Shown here one piece after another: positions 5,800-12,139 of a stretch of 12,139 bases of DNA. A program made the position numbers and the translations under genes. The notes under the pieces were generated by a model. It did no database searches, had not been told where the DNA came from, and saw only the letters and a program-made list of their open reading frames with translations. Source of the DNA: Dehalococcoidia bacterium (GTDB taxonomy: Bacteria; Chloroflexota; Dehalococcoidia; Dehalococcoidales; Fen-1064); the NCBI GenBank assembly GCA_030691775.1, contig JAUYDN010000032.1, positions 1 to 12,139 on the forward strand, in the 5' to 3' direction. Every line of letters begins with the position of its first letter. The first letter of the stretch is position 1.

Positions 5800-7992
5800 T
5801 TACCCGATTTTTTCCAGTTTCGCAAAGCTGAGAAGGAGTCGTTTCAATCCGCCCTTCTCGAACGCGACCGTCACTTCGCAGTCGGTTGCCGTCTTTTTAC
5901 TGCTCACCACCAGCCCCTCCCCGAACACCGCGTGCCGCACGCGGTCGCCGGCTTTCAAATCGACCGCCGCTACCACTGGTGTTTCCGCCTCCTCCACCCG
6001 CACCCGGCTCCAGGTGGAAATGGAATCCATGATTTTGCCGCCGTCCGCCGACCAATCGGGCTGGGTCGTCAGGTGCTTCGGGATATCGTCGAGAAACCGC
6101 GACCTCGCGTTGGCGTTGCTCGACCCCATGAAACTGCGGCGGAAGGCGTAAACCAGGTATAAACGCCGCTTCGCCCGCGTGATGCCCACATAGCATAAAC
6201 GCCGCTCCTCCTCCATCTGGTCGCGGTCGTCGAACGACCGTATGTGCGGCAGGAGCTTCTCCTCCATCCCCACGATGAACACTACCGGGAACTCGAGTCC
6301 CTTCGCCTGGTGCAGGGTAATCAGGGTAACGCGGTCGATGCCCTCCTCCATGCCGTCGACATCGCTCACCAGCGTCACCCCTTCGAGGAACGCTGTCAAT
6401 GCCTCGGCAGGCGGCAAATCGCGGTACTGCTCCGCTACCGTGCGCAGTTCGAGGACATTCTCCCACCGCTCCGCGCCGTCGGGGTCGTTGAGCGTATACA
6501 CCTTGTAGCCCGTACTCTCCACCAGGAAGTCGAATAGCTCTACGAGGTTGACCTCCCGACTCTTCTCCATGGCGCCGTCGATAATCCTCGCGAACCTCGC
6601 CAGCGCATCGGCGGAGCGGTTGTCGAACGGGTGCTGTAATCTGCCTGACTTTTTCGACTCCGCCAGCAGTTGCAGGGCATCGTAAGGCGGGACGCCCAGC
6701 GACTTCGCCCACGTCTGCAATTTCGCGACCGTCTGCCCGCCGATGCCGCGTCCGGGCACATTGATGATGCGCAGGAGGCTGACGCTGTCCTGCGGGTTCT
6801 GTACCAGCCGGAAATAGGCAATCACGTCCTTGACCTCGCGCCGCTCGTAGAACCGCGTCCCGGCGACGAGCCGGTAGGGCATCCCGTAGCGGATGAAAGT
6901 CTCTTCCAGGACGCGCGACTGTGCATTCGTACGGTACATGATGGCGATATCGCCCGCCTTGAACTCGCCGCGGCTCACCAGCTTCTCCACCTCGCGCGCC
7001 ACGAACTGCGCCTCTTCCTGCTCGGTATAGGTCTCGACGATGTTGATGCGCTCGCCCTGCTCGTTCTCCGTCCACAGCTTCACCGGCTTCCTCTGCTGGT
7101 TTGCCGAGATGACATTCGAAGCCGTCTCAAGGATGGTCCGCGTCGACCGGTAGTTCTGCTCGAGATAGATGACTTTGGCATCGGGGAAATCATGCTCGAA
7201 GCTGAGGATATTACGCAGGTCAGCCGACCGCCACGAGTAAATCGATTGGTCGGGGTCGCCCACCACGCAGATATTACGGTACTTACCGCTGATAAGCTTG
7301 ACCAGCTCGTACTGCACCAGGTTCGTATCCTGGAACTCATCCACCATGACATGCAGGTAGCGCTCCTGGTAGCGGGTAAGCACCTCCGGGTGTTTCTGGA
7401 AAAGCTCCACCGTCTTCAGCAGGAGGTCGTCGAAATCGAGTGCCTTGCTCTCGGCAAGCAACTGCTGGTAGCGCTCGTAGACACGCCCCACGATTTCTTC
7501 AAAATAGCTCCGGTTATGCCTGATGTACTCGGCCGGCGACTGCATCTTGCTCTTGGCGCGCGAGATGGCGCCCGCCACCGCCGCCGGGTTATGCTCTTTC
7601 GGGTCGAGTCGCAACTGCTCGAACGCCCGCTTGATGAGCGCCACCTGGTCGTCATCGTCATAAATCACGAACTTCGGGTCGATGCCCGCCGCTTTTCCAT
7701 CGATACGCAGTATGCGGGCACAGATAGCGTGGAACGTGCCCATGGTCAGCTGGTTGACCGCCGTACTCACCAGCTGTTTGAGTCGCGTCTCCATCTCCCG
7801 CGCCGCCTTGTTGGTGAAGGTGACCGCCATGATGCGGCGCGGGTTGACCTTGCAGATGCGGACGAGATAAGCGACGCGGTGGGTGATGACACGCGTTTTA
7901 CCACTGCCGGGACCGGCGAGGATGAGCACGGGACCATCGATGACTTCCACCGCCTGGCGCTGGGCGGGATTGAGTCCGTTGAGAATATCCAT
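5800..7992 (-). CDS. pcrA: Superfamily 1A DNA helicase PcrA/UvrD
   Basis: This 730-residue ATP-dependent 3'-5' helicase acts in excision and mismatch repair and removes obstacles ahead of the replication fork. All SF1A motifs are visible: Q motif (NGLNPAQRQAV, 5-15), Walker A AGPGSGKT (26-33), TFTNKAA (58-64), Walker B DEFQDT (218-223), GDPDQSIYSWR (245-255), NYRST (280-284), a motif V LHQAKGLEFPVVF block and motif VI VGITRAKRRLYL. The C-terminal 50 residues (AGDRVRHAVFGEGLV onward) are the PcrA-type Tudor-like domain that contacts RNA polymerase, and the length is normal for PcrA. A TGGTATAAT extended -10 lies 10 nt before the ATG with no ribosome binding site, so the mRNA is probably near-leaderless. 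It is transcribed divergently from the arsenic operon. Confidence 0.98.
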   Translation of the reverse strand: MDILNGLNPAQRQAVEVIDGPVLILAGPGSGKTRVITHRVAYLVRICKVNPRRIMAVTFTNKAAREMETRLKQLVSTAVNQLTMGTFHAICARILRIDGKAAGIDPKFVIYDDDDQVALIKRAFEQLRLDPKEHNPAAVAGAISRAKSKMQSPAEYIRHNRSYFEEIVGRVYERYQQLLAESKALDFDDLLLKTVELFQKHPEVLTRYQERYLHVMVDEFQDTNLVQYELVKLISGKYRNICVVGDPDQSIYSWRSADLRNILSFEHDFPDAKVIYLEQNYRSTRTILETASNVISANQQRKPVKLWTENEQGERINIVETYTEQEEAQFVAREVEKLVSRGEFKAGDIAIMYRTNAQSRVLEETFIRYGMPYRLVAGTRFYERREVKDVIAYFRLVQNPQDSVSLLRIINVPGRGIGGQTVAKLQTWAKSLGVPPYDALQLLAESKKSGRLQHPFDNRSADALARFARIIDGAMEKSREVNLVELFDFLVESTGYKVYTLNDPDGAERWENVLELRTVAEQYRDLPPAEALTAFLEGVTLVSDVDGMEEGIDRVTLITLHQAKGLEFPVVFIVGMEEKLLPHIRSFDDRDQMEEERRLCYVGITRAKRRLYLVYAFRRSFMGSSNANARSRFLDDIPKHLTTQPDWSADGGKIMDSISTWSRVRVEEAETPVVAAVDLKAGDRVRHAVFGEGLVVSSKKTATDCEVTVAFEKGGLKRLLLSFAKLEKIG

Positions 7993-8002
7993 TTACAGTT
8001 AA

Positions 8003-8011
8003 ATTATACCA
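8003..8011 (-). promoter_or_regulatory. Extended -10 promoter of pcrA
   Basis: TGGTATAAT on the minus strand has a consensus TATAAT (8008-8003) with a TG extension and no clear -35. It lies 10 nt upstream of the pcrA ATG (7992). Transcription would then start at or within a few bases of the start codon. Confidence 0.65.
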
Positions 8012-8099
8012 TCGGAGGGGTGGATAAAGGATAGAGTCCAAATCTCAATAACCAGATTTCAAGGAATATCCAATTTCCACAAATAATATAAAAAACAGG

Positions 8100-8128
8100 T
8101 TGTTAAACCAACTCAACCATGCTAATAT
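8100..8128 (+). promoter_or_regulatory. Promoter of the arsenic operon
   Basis: TTGTTA (8100-8105), a 17-bp spacer and TAATAT (8123-8128) make a good promoter. An A/T-rich stretch at 8081-8097 could act as an UP element. The -10 box overlaps the left arm of the palindromic operator, so bound ArsR would block polymerase. Confidence 0.75.
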
Positions 8129-8156
8129 ATGCATAAATGCAGGTTTATGCATATAT
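8125..8156. promoter_or_regulatory. Putative ArsR operator, perfect 13-bp inverted repeat
   Basis: ATATATGCATAAA (8125-8137) is repeated exactly inverted as TTTATGCATATAT (8144-8156) with a 6-bp centre. It covers the -10 box and the expected transcription start and ends 14 bp before the arsR ATG. This is where autoregulated ArsR repressors bind. An in-frame ATG at 8129 lies inside the palindrome and is therefore not the gene start. Confidence 0.85.
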
Positions 8157-8170
8157 GCTCGGAGGCAAAA

Positions 8171-8587
8171 ATGAGAGGACTGGTTAAAGTCTTTAAAGCA
8201 CTATCCGATGAGTCGAGACTCAGGGTGTTAAACCTCATCCTGGAAAGGGAATGCTGTGTCTGCGAGGTAATGCAGGCTCTGGAAATCTCGCAGTCTAAAG
8301 CGTCCCGAATTTTAAGCACTCTCCACGACGTTGGCTTTCTCAAGTTACATAAAGATGGTCTCTGGTCGCTCTATTCCGTTGACTCGGACGGGATGGACGC
8401 ATATCTAAAAGAAATCCTGACTGCAACCAGAACAGCGCTAAGAAACAACAGACAAATGGAAACGGACCGTGAGCGGCTGAAAACAGCTATACGCACGGGT
8501 CCAGGCTGTGTCAACCGAAACGCGAAGGTGTCTGTCCGGCGGCTATCCACATCGCGCAAACCAATGGAGACAACAGATGAAAGCTAA
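8171..8587 (+). CDS. arsR: ArsR/SmtB-family arsenite-responsive repressor
   Basis: ArsR represses the operon and releases DNA when As(III) binds its cysteines. The 138-residue protein has a winged helix: KALSDESRLRVLNLI (9-23), recognition helix ISQSKASRIL (39-48), and wing LHKDGLWSLYSVD (59-71). The E-C-C-V-C-E segment (Cys28, Cys29, Cys31) lies at the start of helix 3, where the classic ELCVCDL arsenite site of ArsR sits. A further Cys113 lies in the C-terminal extension (about 108-138), which is basic and longer than in most ArsR proteins. I chose ATG 8171 because GGAGG (8160-8164) lies just upstream and because the earlier ATG at 8129 falls in the operator. The gene overlaps arsC by 11 bp. 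Confidence 0.94.
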   Translation: MRGLVKVFKALSDESRLRVLNLILERECCVCEVMQALEISQSKASRILSTLHDVGFLKLHKDGLWSLYSVDSDGMDAYLKEILTATRTALRNNRQMETDRERLKTAIRTGPGCVNRNAKVSVRRLSTSRKPMETTDES

Positions 8588-8981
8588 AAAGACAGTCTTA
8601 TTCGTCTGCGTGCACAATTCGGGGCGCAGTCAGATGGCTGAGGCTTTCTTTAACCGGCTGGCTGAGGGGAAGTCGCAAGCCATTTCGGCGGGAACACAAC
8701 CGTCAGACAGGGTCGACCCAGTGGTAGTTGAGGTGATGCGAGAGGTCGGCATCGACATCAGCCGTAAAAAACCGAAGGCTCTCACCATAGACATGGTCGA
8801 GAAAGCCGACCGGGTGATTACGATGGGCTGCGGTGCCGAAGCAGAAGCAGTATGTCCCGCCGGTTTCATTGAGTCAGAAGACTGGGCGCTGGAAGACCCG
8901 GAGGGAAAACTGCTTGAACAGGTGAGGAGAATAAGGGACGAGATAAAGGACAGGGTTACGAAGCTCATTGAAAGATTATAG
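8577..8981 (+). CDS. arsC: Arsenate reductase, thioredoxin-coupled low-molecular-weight phosphatase type
   Basis: ArsC reduces arsenate to arsenite in the cytosol for export by Acr3. The 134-residue protein has the phosphatase P-loop CVHNSGR (Cys11-X5-Arg17) followed by SQMAEAF. It then has the two resolving cysteines Cys85 (MGCG) and Cys93 (VCPAG) of the three-cysteine relay of thioredoxin-coupled ArsC, and the acidic loop DWALEDPEG (102-110). The resolving cysteines are one residue farther apart than I recall for the S. aureus enzyme (Cys82/Cys89). ATG 8577 is preferred over an upstream in-frame ATG at 8508 because the family begins just before the VLFVC strand and GGAGA precedes it. The overlap with arsR implies translational coupling. 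Confidence 0.95.
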   Translation: MKAKKTVLFVCVHNSGRSQMAEAFFNRLAEGKSQAISAGTQPSDRVDPVVVEVMREVGIDISRKKPKALTIDMVEKADRVITMGCGAEAEAVCPAGFIESEDWALEDPEGKLLEQVRRIRDEIKDRVTKLIERL

Positions 8982-9004
8982 CTCCTGAAAAGGGGGGTAT
9001 TTAT

Positions 9005-9214
9005 ATGTTAGAGATTAGAAAGACCGCCGTTTCTTTTGACGAAAAGGACCTGATGGAACTGGAAAGAATTATGGTGGATAGTGACGAGGGTGAGGCGATG
9101 AAGTTCTTGAAGAAATCTGTTTACGACCGCATCAGTCACGCCCAGCAGGGCAAGCTGAAATCACATCTGGATAGCACAAATCCCGTTGAAGGATTTATCA
9201 AGGACAACAAGTAA
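9005..9214 (+). CDS. Small 69-aa protein between arsC and acr3, unknown function
   Basis: I do not recognise this protein. It starts 23 bp after arsC behind a G-rich ribosome binding site (AGGGGGG) and ends 24 bp before acr3, so it is part of the operon. It is soluble, highly charged and cysteine-free, so it is unlikely to bind arsenite by thiols. A beta strand (LEIRKTAVSF) leads into helices (EKDLMELERIMVD; EAMKFLKKSVYDRI) and a polar tail ending GFIKDNK. One helix resembles a short dimerisation segment. It could be a small regulator, a chaperone, or an adaptor for Acr3. The even spacing and matched ribosome binding sites argue that it is translated. Confidence 0.75.
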   Translation: MLEIRKTAVSFDEKDLMELERIMVDSDEGEAMKFLKKSVYDRISHAQQGKLKSHLDSTNPVEGFIKDNK

Positions 9215-9238
9215 ATTTCTAGATAGAAAGGAATATTT

Positions 9239-10312
9239 ATGAGTGATCAAACAGCTGCATCTTGTCCCCCCCGCCTTTCCTTTGTCGACCGTTTTTTGAC
9301 ACTCTGGATATTCATTGCAATGGGGTTGGGGGTGGGACTGGGGTATTTTGTCCCCCAAGTTGGCAATACCGTCAACAAACTCTCTATCGGTACTACATCA
9401 ATACCCATCGCCATCGGACTTATTCTGATGATGTATCCGCCGCTAGCTAAGGTCAAGTATGAAGAACTCCCCAAGTTTTTTCGTAACTGGCGTGTACTAG
9501 CGCTCTCGCTAGTACAGAACTGGATTATCGGCCCCATCTTGATGTTCATCTTGGCCATTCTTTTCTTGCGCAATTACCCCGACTATATGGTAGGGCTGAT
9601 TATGATCGGGTTGGCGCGCTGCATCGCCATGGTCATTGTGTGGTGTGAGCTAGCCGGAGGAGATAATGAGTATTCCGCTGGTCTCGTAGCCTTTAACGCG
9701 ATCTTTCAGATGATTTTTTACTCGATTTTCGCGTACATTTTTATTACGGTGCTACCACCGTTGTTTGGGCTTAAGGGCATTGAAGTACATGTCAGCGTAT
9801 GGCAGATCGCGCACAGTGTCTTGATCTACCTGGGGATCCCATTTTTCAGCGGGATGCTGACCCGGTTTATCCTCCTGAAGACAAAGGGTAAGGACTGGTA
9901 TGAGACTAAGTTCATTCCCAAAATCAGCCCCATCACGCTGGTGGCGCTGCTCTTTACCATTATCGTCATGTTCTCGCTGAAGGGCGAAATCATTGTCCAG
10001 TTGCCGCTAGACGTGGTTCGCATAGCCATTCCTCTACTTATCTATTTTGTGGTCATGTTCCTCGTCTCGTTCTATATGGGAAGAAAGCTTAGCGGGGATT
10101 ATCGCAAGACGGTAACCATTGCTTTTCATGCTTCCGGCAATAACTTTGAGTTAGCCATAGCGGTGGCTGTCGGAGTGTTCGGCATTAGATCGGGGCAGGC
10201 ATTTACGGCTGTCATTGGACCCCTAGTCGAGGTGCCAGTGCTCCTCGCCCTGGTAAACGTGGCGCTGTGGTTCCAGAGGAAGTATTTCAGGCAAAATGAT
10301 GGTAGCCAATAG
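9239..10312 (+). CDS. acr3: Acr3-family arsenite efflux permease
   Basis: Acr3 (also named arsB in many genomes) exports arsenite using the proton gradient. The 357-residue protein has about ten hydrophobic segments, the first at about 19-39. The family signature GLARCIAMVIVW (125-136) contains the essential Cys128, followed by ELAGGDNEYSAGLVAFN. The C-terminal VIGPLVEVPVLLALV holds the conserved Glu of the penultimate helix. ATG 9239 follows AAAGGA at a usual distance. Base use differs from the neighbours: CTAG occurs six times here but only rarely elsewhere in the window, and two of these lie in a perfect 10-bp inverted repeat at 9493-9516. This suggests the gene has a different history from arsR and arsC. 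Confidence 0.96.
   Translation: MSDQTAASCPPRLSFVDRFLTLWIFIAMGLGVGLGYFVPQVGNTVNKLSIGTTSIPIAIGLILMMYPPLAKVKYEELPKFFRNWRVLALSLVQNWIIGPILMFILAILFLRNYPDYMVGLIMIGLARCIAMVIVWCELAGGDNEYSAGLVAFNAIFQMIFYSIFAYIFITVLPPLFGLKGIEVHVSVWQIAHSVLIYLGIPFFSGMLTRFILLKTKGKDWYETKFIPKISPITLVALLFTIIVMFSLKGEIIVQLPLDVVRIAIPLLIYFVVMFLVSFYMGRKLSGDYRKTVTIAFHASGNNFELAIAVAVGVFGIRSGQAFTAVIGPLVEVPVLLALVNVALWFQRKYFRQNDGSQ
9493..9516. repeat. Perfect 10-bp inverted repeat inside acr3
   Basis: TGTACTAGCG and CGCTAGTACA pair exactly around a CTCT loop, within the codons for Val-Leu-Ala-Leu-Ser-Leu-Val near residues 86-92. It would form a strong hairpin in the acr3 mRNA. It may be coincidental to the coding sequence. Confidence 0.7.
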
Positions 10313-10315
10313 TTC

Positions 10316-10340
10316 TTGATAACCAGAAGTTATTTATCAA
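10316..10340. terminator. Weak inverted repeat between convergent acr3 and hicB
   Basis: TTGATAA (10316-10322) and TTATCAA (10334-10340) are exact inverted repeats in the 17-bp gap and the end of hicB. The stem is AT-rich and no clear T-run follows on either strand, so it is a poor intrinsic terminator at best. Confidence 0.3.
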
Positions 10341-10767
10341 CAGTAGTTCTTTCTGCCCTGGTGCCTGACCTGGGTGAGACCCTCAGCTTCTTGCGCGGTT
10401 GGGTATATCCGGCAGCACGGGCAAGGGCAGTAACCATGAACTGATTAAGACTTACTTCTTCAGCGCTCGCCCTGTTCGACAATAAATGATGTAATGATGG
10501 AGGCATTCTCACGCGAATCTCTCCGCTGTATTTACGGTCAATAGGTTCCGGTATCGGCAATCCATCTTCCAGGTTGGATTTAATCCAATCCAGTTTTACT
10601 TCCTCAATTTCTTTGACGGCTTCCTCCGGAGTATTTGCATGTATCAAGCAATGAGGCAATTCAGCCATTCTGGCAACCCAATATGTTCCCTGGTCATCGT
10701 GACGTTCCAGGATGATTGTATAAGGTAATTTTGAATAATATTCTAAGCCTTTTATTACTGTAGCCAT
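10330..10767 (-). CDS. hicB: HicB-family antitoxin with ribbon-helix-helix domain
   Basis: HicB neutralises the HicA RNase and represses its own operon. The 145-residue protein has the partial RNase H fold of HicB at about 15-65 (YWVARMAELPHCLIHANTPEEA, a strand-strand-helix with the usual PEEA helix start). It then has a ribbon-helix-helix DNA-binding domain at about 83-120 (IRVRMPPSLHHLLSNRA, then SLNQFMVTALARAAG). A basic tail follows (about 125-145). It starts 11 bp after hicA behind AGGAGAG. The toxin-first order is usual for HicAB. The palindrome upstream of hicA is the likely binding site of its DNA-binding domain. Confidence 0.92.
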   Translation of the reverse strand: MATVIKGLEYYSKLPYTIILERHDDQGTYWVARMAELPHCLIHANTPEEAVKEIEEVKLDWIKSNLEDGLPIPEPIDRKYSGEIRVRMPPSLHHLLSNRASAEEVSLNQFMVTALARAAGYTQPRKKLRVSPRSGTRAERTTVDK

Positions 10768-10778
10768 ATTTTTCTCTC

Positions 10779-10997
10779 CTATAAACTATCGATGACCTTC
10801 AATAATTCTTTGACGTAAATCGGTTTTACGGGATTTTCCCTTTTATAAGGCAATGTGTAATTACCGATTCGAGCTTTGGGGTGACTTCCACTGCTTTTTA
10901 TGTAGCCATAAGAATTAATAAGGGCTTCGAAGTCTTCCAACAAAACATTTGTGGGATTTTTCCTTATTTTTTGCTCTCTTTTTTCTTGTTTGCTCAT
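10779..10997 (-). CDS. hicA: HicA-family mRNA interferase toxin (putative)
   Basis: HicA cleaves translated mRNA. The 72-residue protein has the small double-stranded-RNA-binding fold: helix (NVLLEDFEALINSYGY), strand with the catalytic-site motif SGSH (His39), strand YTLPYKR, and a C-terminal helix YVKELLKVI. In HicA the His of the G-S-H motif is needed for RNase activity, and it is present. An ATG at 11045 in the same frame would add 16 residues. It lies upstream of the palindromic operator and at or before the predicted transcription start, so I choose ATG 10997 (MSKQEKREQK). Sequence similarity to classical HicA is modest, and the downstream HicB supports the call. Confidence 0.85.
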   Translation of the reverse strand: MSKQEKREQKIRKNPTNVLLEDFEALINSYGYIKSSGSHPKARIGNYTLPYKRENPVKPIYVKELLKVIDSL

Positions 10998-11015
10998 CTC
11001 TGAAACACACAAATT

Positions 11016-11039
11016 TTTGGTATCATATATGACACCAAA
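11016..11039. promoter_or_regulatory. Putative HicB operator, 24-bp imperfect palindrome
   Basis: TTTGGT-A-TCATATATGA-C-ACCAAA is symmetrical except for one pair. It lies between the predicted transcription start (about 11042) and the hicA ATG, the expected place for autorepression by the ribbon-helix-helix domain of HicB. Confidence 0.75.
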
Positions 11040-11048
11040 TATCAACAG

Positions 11049-11078
11049 ATTTTAAGGCTATTTCGGTCAAAATGTCAA
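11049..11078 (-). promoter_or_regulatory. Promoter of hicAB
   Basis: TTGACA (11078-11073), an 18-bp spacer and TAAAAT (11054-11049) form a good promoter. Transcription would start near 11042, giving a leader of about 45 nt that contains the palindrome. Confidence 0.75.
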
Positions 11079-11112
11079 GCCAGGTTAGACCTGCGTATTG
11101 GTGATTGACTCG

Positions 11113-11520
11113 CTACCCAACCGGCTTGAACTTCGGCAGGCTGAATTCCGGCGTGATGTCATCCCACACCATCTCCACCGGCATGTCGCACTTCAGGTCG
11201 TCGGCTTTGCACCCGACCATATTGCTCAGAAAGTGCGGACCTTCTGTTAGCTCGATGACGGCGGTGATGTAAGGTAATTCACCGGCAAACCCGGGATGGT
11301 AAGGCCGGTGGTAGACCGCCCAGGTATAGAGTTCCCCGCTCCCTTTAGATTCGATTACCTCGGTATCGTGTGAGTAGCAGTCAGGGCAGAGAATCGATGG
11401 CGGCCAGCGTACCAGACCGCACTTCAGGCACTTCTGGAAGAGCAGTCTGTGCTGTTTACAGCCGTCCCAGAAGAATTTATCGTCGGCGTTTGGCTGGGGC
11501 AACGGTTTCTGGTAGCTCAT
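11113..11520 (-). CDS. DUF35 OB-fold protein with rubredoxin-like zinc ribbon
   Basis: DUF35 proteins are non-catalytic or accessory subunits of thiolase-superfamily enzymes acting on acyl-CoA. The 135-residue protein has an N-terminal helix (DDKFFWDGCKQHRLLFQ), a zinc ribbon with Cys31, Cys34, Cys45 and Cys48 (CLKC and CPDC), and an OB-fold (GSGELYTWAVYHRP, then YITAVIEL, then MPVEMVWDDI). Its ATG directly follows the TAA of the thiolase gene, with GAGGAGG inside the thiolase end as ribosome binding site. Such pairs form a complex, as in archaeal acetoacetyl-CoA thiolase/HMG-CoA synthase and in the steroid side-chain aldolase Ltp2-ChsH2. The specific substrate cannot be read. Confidence 0.93.
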   Translation of the reverse strand: MSYQKPLPQPNADDKFFWDGCKQHRLLFQKCLKCGLVRWPPSILCPDCYSHDTEVIESKGSGELYTWAVYHRPYHPGFAGELPYITAVIELTEGPHFLSNMVGCKADDLKCDMPVEMVWDDITPEFSLPKFKPVG

Positions 11521-12139
11521 TTACAGCCTCCTCAGGATAAACGTGGCGTGTGTCTGGAGTATTGCCCCGTTATCACTGCACAGGATAATTTCCGGTATCT
11601 CCGTGCCGGTGGCAGGTCCGAGCTGGCGTGGTCCGCACCTGCCCATCAACTGCATCACGCCTTCTGTGAGCGGGGTGAGACCCATCATATAAGATTCCGA
11701 TAGCAGACCGCCCGAGGTGTTGACCGGCAAAGCGCCGCCGGGACCAATCTTCCCGTCCTTGAACCAGTCCTCGCCCTCACCCGGCTTGAAGAAACCGTAG
11801 TCCTGCAAAGTAATCTCCACGGTGTAGGTAAAGCAATCGTAAATCTGGCAGGCGTCGATATCATCGAGCGTGATACCCGCCGTGTGGAAAGCCTGTTGCC
11901 CGGCGAGAAACGCACCCGTGGGACCAGCCATGGTGGTCGACTGCTCGATTTCACACGATTGATTGTGCTGTCCGACGCCCATCACCGCCACCACCGGGTG
12001 GCGCAGGTCGCGCGCCCGTTCTACAGAGGTTACGATAAGCGCCCGCCCGCCATCGGTAATCAAGCAGTTATCGAACAGTCGCAATGGCTCCACCACCCAC
12101 GGCGATTTATAATAGTCGTCGAAGGTCATCGGTCGGTCG
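11521..12139 (-). CDS. Thiolase-superfamily protein (lipid-transfer/Ltp2-like), 5' part beyond window
   Basis: The frame stays open through the right edge, so only about the C-terminal 206 residues are present. The ATG at 12129 is internal. It shows the thiolase fold second half: AEPLRLFD-like VVEPLRLFDNC, DACQIYDCFTYTVE, NTSGGLLSESYMMG and CSDNGAILQTHATFIL. The GHP His motif that true thiolases carry after NTSGG is absent (SESYMMG). Tyrosines in IYDCF and SESY resemble those of Ltp2-type aldolases. It is probably a DUF35-dependent acyl-CoA aldolase or condensing enzyme rather than a degradative thiolase. The first half, with the nucleophile region, is needed to decide. Confidence 0.88.
   Translation of the reverse strand, partial: DRPMTFDDYYKSPWVVEPLRLFDNCLITDGGRALIVTSVERARDLRHPVVAVMGVGQHNQSCEIEQSTTMAGPTGAFLAGQQAFHTAGITLDDIDACQIYDCFTYTVEITLQDYGFFKPGEGEDWFKDGKIGPGGALPVNTSGGLLSESYMMGLTPLTEGVMQLMGRCGPRQLGPATGTEIPEIILCSDNGAILQTHATFILRRL

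Noticed and set aside
5897..7075. 392-codon minus-strand frame rich in Arg, Gly and Ala
   Set aside because: It is a frame-shifted shadow of pcrA with low-complexity composition.
6670..8034. 454-codon open frame on the plus strand
   Set aside because: It is antisense to pcrA, whose motifs are complete on the other strand. The long frame is a by-product of the GC-rich codons.
8129..8170. Upstream ATG extending arsR by 14 codons
   Set aside because: It lies in the operator and at the expected transcription start, whereas ATG 8171 has GGAGG in place.
11080..11093. CAGGT-TAG-ACCTG hairpin after the DUF35 gene as terminator
   Set aside because: The stem is only 5 bp, no T-run follows it, and it abuts the hicAB -35 box.
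1..12139. CRISPR arrays, tRNA or rRNA genes
   Set aside because: I saw no regularly spaced direct repeats and no cloverleaf or ribosomal RNA sequence on either strand by eye.

Overview
The window looks like a chromosomal segment of an anaerobic or sediment-type bacterium. A Chloroflexota/Dehalococcoidia-like host is my best guess. This rests on protein style, a T-box leader, a MutL that carries its own endonuclease site, a thiolase-DUF35 pair and several toxin-antitoxin and defence modules; it is inference, not a database match. Most genes lie on the minus strand. The arsenic operon is the only plus-strand unit.

Left end (1-603): a complete T-box riboswitch on the minus strand, with its own promoter, a UGG (Trp) specifier, the conserved T-box sequence and an intrinsic terminator. 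The segment it should control (1-237) holds no long ORF. It has only a 19-codon reading frame behind a good ribosome binding site, then GC-rich hairpins.

604-1543 (minus): a MntA/HepT-type pair. An HTH-nucleotidyltransferase fusion overlaps a HEPN (DUF86) partner whose RX4HXY motif has lost its arginine. 1579-3306 (minus): mutL. 3372-3493: a MITE-like nested-hairpin element. 3509-5695 (minus): a type II restriction-modification operon (beta-class methyltransferase, PD-(D/E)XK nuclease and an unrecognised 112-aa protein) with a near-consensus promoter. 5800-7992 (minus): pcrA/uvrD helicase. The restriction cassette therefore sits between two DNA-repair genes.

8100-10312 (plus): an arsenic resistance operon, arsR-arsC-(69-aa unknown)-acr3. 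ArsR should repress from a perfect 13-bp inverted repeat that overlaps the -10 box. ArsC reduces arsenate, and Acr3 exports the arsenite. The 69-aa protein between arsC and acr3 is unrecognised. 10330-10997 (minus): a HicA/HicB toxin-antitoxin pair with a promoter and a 24-bp palindromic operator. 11113-12139 (minus): a DUF35 zinc-ribbon/OB protein and the C-terminal part of a thiolase-superfamily protein that runs off the right edge; together they form a typical two-subunit acyl-CoA enzyme.

The observations I would follow first are the Trp T-box without a visible target gene, the HEPN protein lacking its catalytic arginine, the small protein in the arsenic operon, the third gene of the restriction operon, and the putative leaderless starts of pcrA and the nucleotidyltransferase.
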